Shown here in pieces: positions 60,019-64,000 of a stretch of 64,000 nt of DNA. Position numbers and translations under genes: made by a program. Position 1 is the stretch's first letter. Each line of letters starts with the position of its first letter. The DNA comes from Pedobacter sp. Bi126 (lineage in GTDB: Bacteria; Bacteroidota; Bacteroidia; Sphingobacteriales; Sphingobacteriaceae): assembly GCF_918698245.1 (NCBI RefSeq), contig NZ_CAKKMS010000002.1, positions 248,001-312,000 on the forward strand, given 5' to 3'. The notes under the pieces were generated by a model. That model saw only the letters and a list, made by a program, of their open reading frames with translations, made no database searches and had not been told where the DNA came from.

Positions 60019-60519
60019 ATGGAGCCTAAGCCATATAAAGATGAGGATATTAAAGTCCCCCGCTTTGAAGAAAGTGCCGGTTTTTATACCACTGTACAGC
60101 GGAGTAAAAATATGTCTAAAATTAGGGCAAAAAATAGCCTGGCCGAGTTGAAACTACGCAAGGCGCTTTGGGGCAAACATGTTAGGTTTAGAATCCATCC
60201 TAAAAATTTTCCTGGCAAACCCGATCTGGTTATCAATAAGTACAGGCTCGCCATATTTGTAGATGGCGATTTTTGGCATGGTTACAAATGGGATGAAAAG
60301 AAATCAGCTTTAAAAACAAATTCGGGTTTTTGGATTCCGAAGATTGAACGAAATATGCAGCGCGATAAACATATTAACCAACAGCTGCATGCTAAAGGCT
60401 ATACCGTAATGCGCTTTTGGGAACACGAGGTACAAGAAAGTTTAACAGCTTGTGTTAATCAGGTTTTACTTTATATCGAGGCGGCTAAAGCGGCAATAAT
60501 ACCGCAGTTTGATGATTAG
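60019..60519 (+). CDS. vsr: Vsr-type very-short-patch repair endonuclease
   Basis: A 166-residue nicking endonuclease of the Vsr family, which in E. coli cuts next to T:G mismatches produced by deamination of 5-methylcytosine. Family blocks are RSKNMSKIRAKNS, FPGKPDLVI with Asp69 as the likely metal ligand, and FVDGDFWHGY with Trp86 and His87. The Cys of the usual GCFWH is Asp here. The ATG at 60019 is used; an upstream GTG (59941) adds residues with no family match. No cytosine methyltransferase is encoded nearby, so the enzyme is solitary in this window. It converges on the next gene with a 5-bp gap. Confidence 0.85.
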   Translation: MEPKPYKDEDIKVPRFEESAGFYTTVQRSKNMSKIRAKNSLAELKLRKALWGKHVRFRIHPKNFPGKPDLVINKYRLAIFVDGDFWHGYKWDEKKSALKTNSGFWIPKIERNMQRDKHINQQLHAKGYTVMRFWEHEVQESLTACVNQVLLYIEAAKAAIIPQFDD

Positions 60520-60524
60520 GCTGT

Positions 60525-60875
60525 TTATTTTACGGTAATCTGCTTCGGATCGGTAACTAAAATCTGTTTTTTGCCCTTATATTCAGATATAATTCCGGTA
60601 ACACAGATTTTATTTCCCATAAACATACTCGAAGGTTCTGAAGGGAATTTACGCTCATCTTCTTTATTGATGACTACGGTGATCAGCTCTTTTGGATAGG
60701 CACCGCCTAAATTAATTAAAATTAATTTGTCTAAAGCTTTTGCACTATATACCGAATCGCAAATGGTTACATTTTTACCGATATGTTGAGCGGCATCTTT
60801 GGCTAATACTAGCGTTTGGCTCTTTGTATAAAATGCCGAAGCAATGAGCAACAACAGGAGAGATAATTTTTTCAT
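60525..60875 (-). CDS. Small exported OB-fold-like protein
   Basis: A 116-residue protein with a signal peptide (to ~20, ASAFYTKSQ). The remainder is beta-rich: HIGKNVTICDSVYSA, LILINLGGAYPKELITVVI and ICVTGIISEYKGKKQILVTD form the strand pattern of an OB fold, as in exported nucleic-acid-binding-like (BOF/YdeI-type) proteins of this phylum. Function unknown. It is tail-to-tail with the Vsr gene. Confidence 0.72.
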   Translation of the reverse strand: MKKLSLLLLLIASAFYTKSQTLVLAKDAAQHIGKNVTICDSVYSAKALDKLILINLGGAYPKELITVVINKEDERKFPSEPSSMFMGNKICVTGIISEYKGKKQILVTDPKQITVK

Positions 60876-61071
60876 AGATGGGATGATTTAAATGAAAAGT
60901 TAATAACGCCAAAAGCATTAGTTTAGCCTTTCAAAGGTAAGCTGAATTTCATAAAAATCAATAAATAAGATCAAACAAGCACAAATATTACATGAATTAG
61001 ATTTTATGTTGAGCCAAAAAATTTCTAAATTGTAGAGTAATATTGCTGGCCAAATATTTCTTCCCATTTAT

Positions 61072-62289
61072 ATGAAAGTAGATTACATTGCGTTATCTGT
61101 ACCCGTGTTTTTTATTCTGATCGGAATAGAATTGGCTTATAATTTTTATAAAAAACTAAATTATTATCGGCTTAATGATAGTATTGCCAATTTAAGTCAG
61201 GGTATAGGGCAGCAGCTCACCGGGATATTTATGAAAACCGCATTGTTTTTTGGTTACAAGTATATTTTCGAGCACTGGCGTTTATTTGAATTGCCTAAAA
61301 CAATATGGGTTTGGATACTGCTATTTATTGGTGTCGATTTTTTCTATTATTGGTTTCATCGGATGAGCCATGAGGTAAATGCTTTATGGGCCGCACATAT
61401 TGTACATCACCAATCAGAAGAATATAATTTAACCGTGGCTTTGCGGCAAAGCTGGTTTCAGGGCTGGTTTAGCTGGGTATTTTATCTTCCATTGGCATTT
61501 GTTGGTTTTGATCCGATTATGTTTTTAACATTAAGTTCTTTCAATACTTTGTATCAGTTTTGGATTCACACCAGAGCCATAAAAAGCATGGGCTTTTTAG
61601 AGTATATTTTAAATACGCCTTCACATCATCGGGTACATCATGGCTCTAATCCAAAATATATTGATAAAAACCACGCAGGTACATTGATTATCTGGGACCG
61701 CTTTTTTGGTACTTTTCAGAAAGAAGAAGAAGAGGTTTATTATGGTATCACCAAACCTTTGGCCAGCTGGAATCCCGTTTGGGCTAATCTTCATTATTGG
61801 GATGACCTGGTTAAAACAGCAAAGCAATCACCTAAATTCAGCGATAAAATTAAAGTTTTTCTAAAACCACCTGGCTGGTTTCCAGCACACTTGGGCGGAT
61901 TTCAATATGCGCCGGAAATAAATGTAGAAACCTATAAAAAGTATAATCCAGCATATCAGTCAAAGTTAACGGGTTACGTGCTAATCCAGTTTTTAATTGC
62001 TTTAACTGCCGGTTCTGCAATACTATTTTCCTATCATAAAATGGAAACCATTGTTTTAGTATCAGGAGCTATTTTTACCATATCCACATTAATTACCTGT
62101 GGTGCATTATTAGAACAAAAGGCATGGCAAATTAAGTTCGAGTATTTTAGGCTGCTGTTTGGTGTTTTGCTGGTTTTATTTTTGAAATTTCCGGTCGGAT
62201 ATCAAGTAATTTTTGTGGCTATCCAGTTAATATCCGTAATTTGGTTTTTTAATTTGCAAAAGGCAAATCCCAACCCTGATGAAGACTAA
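61072..62289 (+). CDS. Fatty acid hydroxylase superfamily protein, alkylglycerol monooxygenase (AGMO/TMEM195)-like
   Basis: A 405-residue multi-pass di-iron hydroxylase. The eight-histidine pattern is complete: HRMSH (96-100), HIVHH (109-113) and HHRVHH (185-190), with His166 and His201 further conserved candidates. The stretches GVDFFYYWFHRMSHEVN, ILNTPSHHRVHHG and IDKNHAGTLIIWDRFFGTF closely follow what I recall of animal alkylglycerol monooxygenase, which cleaves the ether bond of alkylglycerols with tetrahydrobiopterin. The C-terminal ~120 residues add four hydrophobic segments, as in AGMO. Its end overlaps by 11 bp a lysoplasmalogenase gene. General C-5 sterol desaturase naming is less specific; the ether-lipid role is an inference. 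Confidence 0.85.
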   Translation: MKVDYIALSVPVFFILIGIELAYNFYKKLNYYRLNDSIANLSQGIGQQLTGIFMKTALFFGYKYIFEHWRLFELPKTIWVWILLFIGVDFFYYWFHRMSHEVNALWAAHIVHHQSEEYNLTVALRQSWFQGWFSWVFYLPLAFVGFDPIMFLTLSSFNTLYQFWIHTRAIKSMGFLEYILNTPSHHRVHHGSNPKYIDKNHAGTLIIWDRFFGTFQKEEEEVYYGITKPLASWNPVWANLHYWDDLVKTAKQSPKFSDKIKVFLKPPGWFPAHLGGFQYAPEINVETYKKYNPAYQSKLTGYVLIQFLIALTAGSAILFSYHKMETIVLVSGAIFTISTLITCGALLEQKAWQIKFEYFRLLFGVLLVLFLKFPVGYQVIFVAIQLISVIWFFNLQKANPNPDED

Positions 62290-62971
62290 GCTATTTTCAT
62301 TTATATTTTTCCTTGTATTTGTAATTCAGCTATATGCCGAATATGCCAATAATATTGAGCTCCGAAATTTCTCTAAGCCATTAATTGTGGTGGTACTTTT
62401 GATATGGCTTTATCTGAGCACAAACTTGAAAGGGCGTTTCCATAAGAGAATCTTCATCGGATTAATTTTTGCCTGGGCTGGTGATATTTTGCTGATGTTT
62501 CAAAGCGGTAAACCAAGTTTTTTTATCTTTGGGTTAATCGCCTTTGTAGCCTGCCATATTTTTTACATCAGGGCATTTACACTCGATCATAGATCGAATC
62601 CCAACCACAAAACGCCTTATTTTTTGTGGGCTGTAGGCGCATTTGCTATTTTTTGTTCGGGCTTGTTTTTCTACCTGCAGCCAAAACTAGGCGCAATGCA
62701 GTTCCCCGTTTTAATGTATGCCATTATTATCACGGTTATGGCTATTATGGCCGTTAACCGGTATGGGAAAGTGAATATTTTCAGCTTTAAACTCATTTTA
62801 TATGGTGCGCTGTTTTTCTTATTGTCAGACAGTGTACTGGCCGTAAATAAATTCGCTCAGCCCATTCCACAAAGTGGGGCATTAATTATGGCAACCTACA
62901 TGATTGCGCAGTATCTGATTGTTTATGGAACAATTTCGCGGCAGCTAGTGGTTACAAGAACCGAAGTATAA
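62279..62971 (+). CDS. Lysoplasmalogenase (YhhN/TMEM86 family)
   Basis: A 230-residue membrane protein with about eight hydrophobic segments of the YhhN/TMEM86 family. Family members hydrolyse the vinyl-ether bond of lysoplasmalogens, releasing a fatty aldehyde and a glycerophospho-compound. Conserved acidic motifs AWAGDILLMF (~55-64) and LSDSVLAVNKF (~183-193) supply the two Asp residues expected for catalysis. Its ATG lies 11 bp inside the end of the AGMO-like gene, in another frame, showing translational coupling. Both enzymes attack ether-linked lipids, so a joint catabolic role is suggested. Confidence 0.85.
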   Translation: MKTKLFSFIFFLVFVIQLYAEYANNIELRNFSKPLIVVVLLIWLYLSTNLKGRFHKRIFIGLIFAWAGDILLMFQSGKPSFFIFGLIAFVACHIFYIRAFTLDHRSNPNHKTPYFLWAVGAFAIFCSGLFFYLQPKLGAMQFPVLMYAIIITVMAIMAVNRYGKVNIFSFKLILYGALFFLLSDSVLAVNKFAQPIPQSGALIMATYMIAQYLIVYGTISRQLVVTRTEV

Positions 62972-63179
62972 TAGATTTACGTAAGCCATTTAATCTTTGA
63001 AGTTTTAGAAAAGTAGGTTTCTCTAGTAATCGGTTGCAGCAGCCCTGCTCTCGTTCTAATCTTTTTAATGCTGTGCTAAAAGTTAAGTTACTGGAAATTA
63101 AAAGATTTCCATTTGATCAGGTTTATAGAACTTTACAATATTGAAACATGCAAAATATAAAACGGTGTTAGTGGTTGAC

Positions 63180-63221
63180 CCCTAAACCCTAAACCCTAAA
63201 CCCTAAACCCTAAACCCTAAA
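63180..63221. repeat. (CCCTAAA)6 tandem repeat, plant-telomere-type sequence
   Basis: Six perfect copies of CCCTAAA run without interruption, followed by a partial CC. The opposite strand reads TTTAGGG, the Arabidopsis-type telomere unit. It lies between the lysoplasmalogenase gene and the end of pbpC, starting 5 bp beyond the pbpC stop. There are no spacers, so it is not a CRISPR array. Confidence 0.95.
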
Positions 63222-63226
63222 CCTTG

Positions 63227-64000
63227 CTACCTTCCACCTTTCTTGTCTTTGTCTAAAACCGTAAAAGTTTGCACCAGCCTTTCTCCATTTTCATCAACCA
63301 GGGTTAAAGTATGTCTACCAGGCGGTGGACTAATGGCCAATTGATGAAAATTAGTAGTGGTGCTAACATATTCATTATCAATATGCCAATATATTTTAGA
63401 GCCTGAATTTCTGTGAGCTGCATTAATCACAATTTTGCCTCTTGTTCCATCTAGCTCTAAAGGAATGTAAACTATTGCATTGTTTTTCGGGTAAATTACC
63501 TCCATTACGTTATTTCCACCTGAAAGGTCGCAACCATCTTTAAAAGGAGGGAGGGATTTATAGTCGCTATTCTTTATTTTGTAATAATACTCCATTGCTG
63601 GCGGTAAAATAAACCAGCTTTTGTGCTGCATATGGGTAATGCTTTCACATTGGTCGGTAACCCTAAATGTGCCTGTTCTGTCCAAATGAACCAATTTGTG
63701 GAAAGGACAAACGACAGTTTTCTCTCCTGCAACCGGCACTAATTCTTCTGTTACATTTGTACAGTACTCTCCGGCTTTATAACCGCTCTGCTTGCATATT
63801 TTTATCTTTTTAAGTTTGGTGGCCGGTGTTTCGAACCATTTTCCATTAGGCAGTAACCTAAAAATGTCAAATAGGACTGGAGCAGCTGTTTCAATTCCTA
63901 CCAGGCCTGGTCTTCCTTCTCCATCGGCATTGCCCACCCAAACACAAACCACATAATTTGGTGTTAAACCAACAGCCCAGGCATCGCGAAAACCGAAACT
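63227..64000 (-). CDS. pbpC: Penicillin-binding protein 1C, C-terminal part (cut by window edge)
   Basis: The 3' end of a bifunctional murein glycan polymerase/transpeptidase gene; the frame stays open through base 64000, so the 5' part is outside the window. The visible part begins in the transpeptidase domain with SFGFRDAWAVGLTP and VCVWVGNADGEGRPGL, the strand next to the active site, and ends with a ~90-residue C-terminal Ig-like PBP1C domain (MEVIYPKNNAIVYIPLELDG onward, quoted in part as VIYPKNNAIV). Cys residues at about 68, 75 and 96 of the visible part may be disulfide-linked. The catalytic SxxK serine is outside the window. It ends 5 bp before the CCCTAAA tract. Confidence 0.93.
   Translation of the reverse strand, partial: SFGFRDAWAVGLTPNYVVCVWVGNADGEGRPGLVGIETAAPVLFDIFRLLPNGKWFETPATKLKKIKICKQSGYKAGEYCTNVTEELVPVAGEKTVVCPFHKLVHLDRTGTFRVTDQCESITHMQHKSWFILPPAMEYYYKIKNSDYKSLPPFKDGCDLSGGNNVMEVIYPKNNAIVYIPLELDGTRGKIVINAAHRNSGSKIYWHIDNEYVSTTTNFHQLAISPPPGRHTLTLVDENGERLVQTFTVLDKDKKGGR

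Noticed and set aside
63180..63221. Possible CRISPR array or eukaryotic contamination
   Set aside because: There are no spacers or cas genes, and the tract sits between intact bacterial genes with Bacteroidota codon use, so contamination is unlikely.
1..64000. tRNA, rRNA, riboswitch, prophage or insertion-sequence genes
   Set aside because: I looked for cloverleaf-like segments, integrases and transposases and found none; a covariance-model scan would be decisive for small RNAs.

Overview
The window is an AT-rich bacterial chromosome segment from a member of the Bacteroidota, most likely a Pedobacter-like Sphingobacteriaceae. The evidence is a SusC/SusD pair, a type IX secretion outer-membrane protein (PorP/SprF) beside a protein with a gliding-motility-type sorting domain, Bacteroidota-style promoters (TTG-N17-TAnnTTTG), many secreted carbohydrate enzymes, and GTCATnCTGAGCG-type dispersed intergenic repeats. 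Genus-level placement is inference. I saw no rRNA, tRNA, CRISPR array, prophage or transposase gene.

Layout. 1-4.2 kb: a LacI-type repressor (cut by the edge), a sodium/solute symporter and a GH28 pectinase-like enzyme, with a LacI-type palindrome in front of the symporter. 4.3-7.2 kb: an HTH protein, a TfoX-N protein and a secreted gamma-glutamyltransferase. 7.3-12.9 kb (minus strand): a four-gene surface-protein operon ending in a type-B T9SS substrate and PorP/SprF. 13.4-26.4 kb: a sialic-acid-type utilisation locus with an esterase, FadR-type regulator, sialidase, SusC, SusD, Fe(II)/2-oxoglutarate dioxygenase, two lyase paralogues, a NanM-type kelch epimerase and an MFS transporter. Four copies of an 11-bp palindrome, TGTA(C/G)TACA at its core, sit in front of its transcription units. 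26.5-30 kb: an exporter/PaiB/GNAT operon divergent from a MocR regulator. 30.5-32.3 kb: an SGNH hydrolase coupled to a membrane protein. 33.1-38.9 kb: a complete RND efflux operon.

39-47.4 kb holds an aldo/keto reductase, secreted VOC protein, serine hydrolase, GT87-like membrane protein, two DUF3606-type small proteins and a three-domain DNA ligase D. 47.5-60.9 kb holds a TonB-dependent siderophore receptor, a DUF3095 cyclase-like protein, a PAS histidine kinase, a second aldo/keto reductase, aldose epimerase, HAD phosphatase, Crp-type regulator, PAP2 phosphatase, a zinc-ribbon/TPR protein coupled to an HExxH membrane protein, a solitary Vsr-type endonuclease and a secreted OB-fold-like protein. 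61-64 kb holds a membrane hydroxylase closely resembling animal alkylglycerol monooxygenase, overlapping a lysoplasmalogenase gene (a candidate ether-lipid cleavage pair), then a (CCCTAAA)6 tract and the 3' end of pbpC.

The most unusual signals are the AGMO-like/YhhN-like overlapping pair, the FadR-type operator set over a sialic acid locus carrying an unexplained dioxygenase and a second lyase, the plant-telomere-like heptamer tract, and small (~120-130 bp) inverted-repeat elements scattered between genes.
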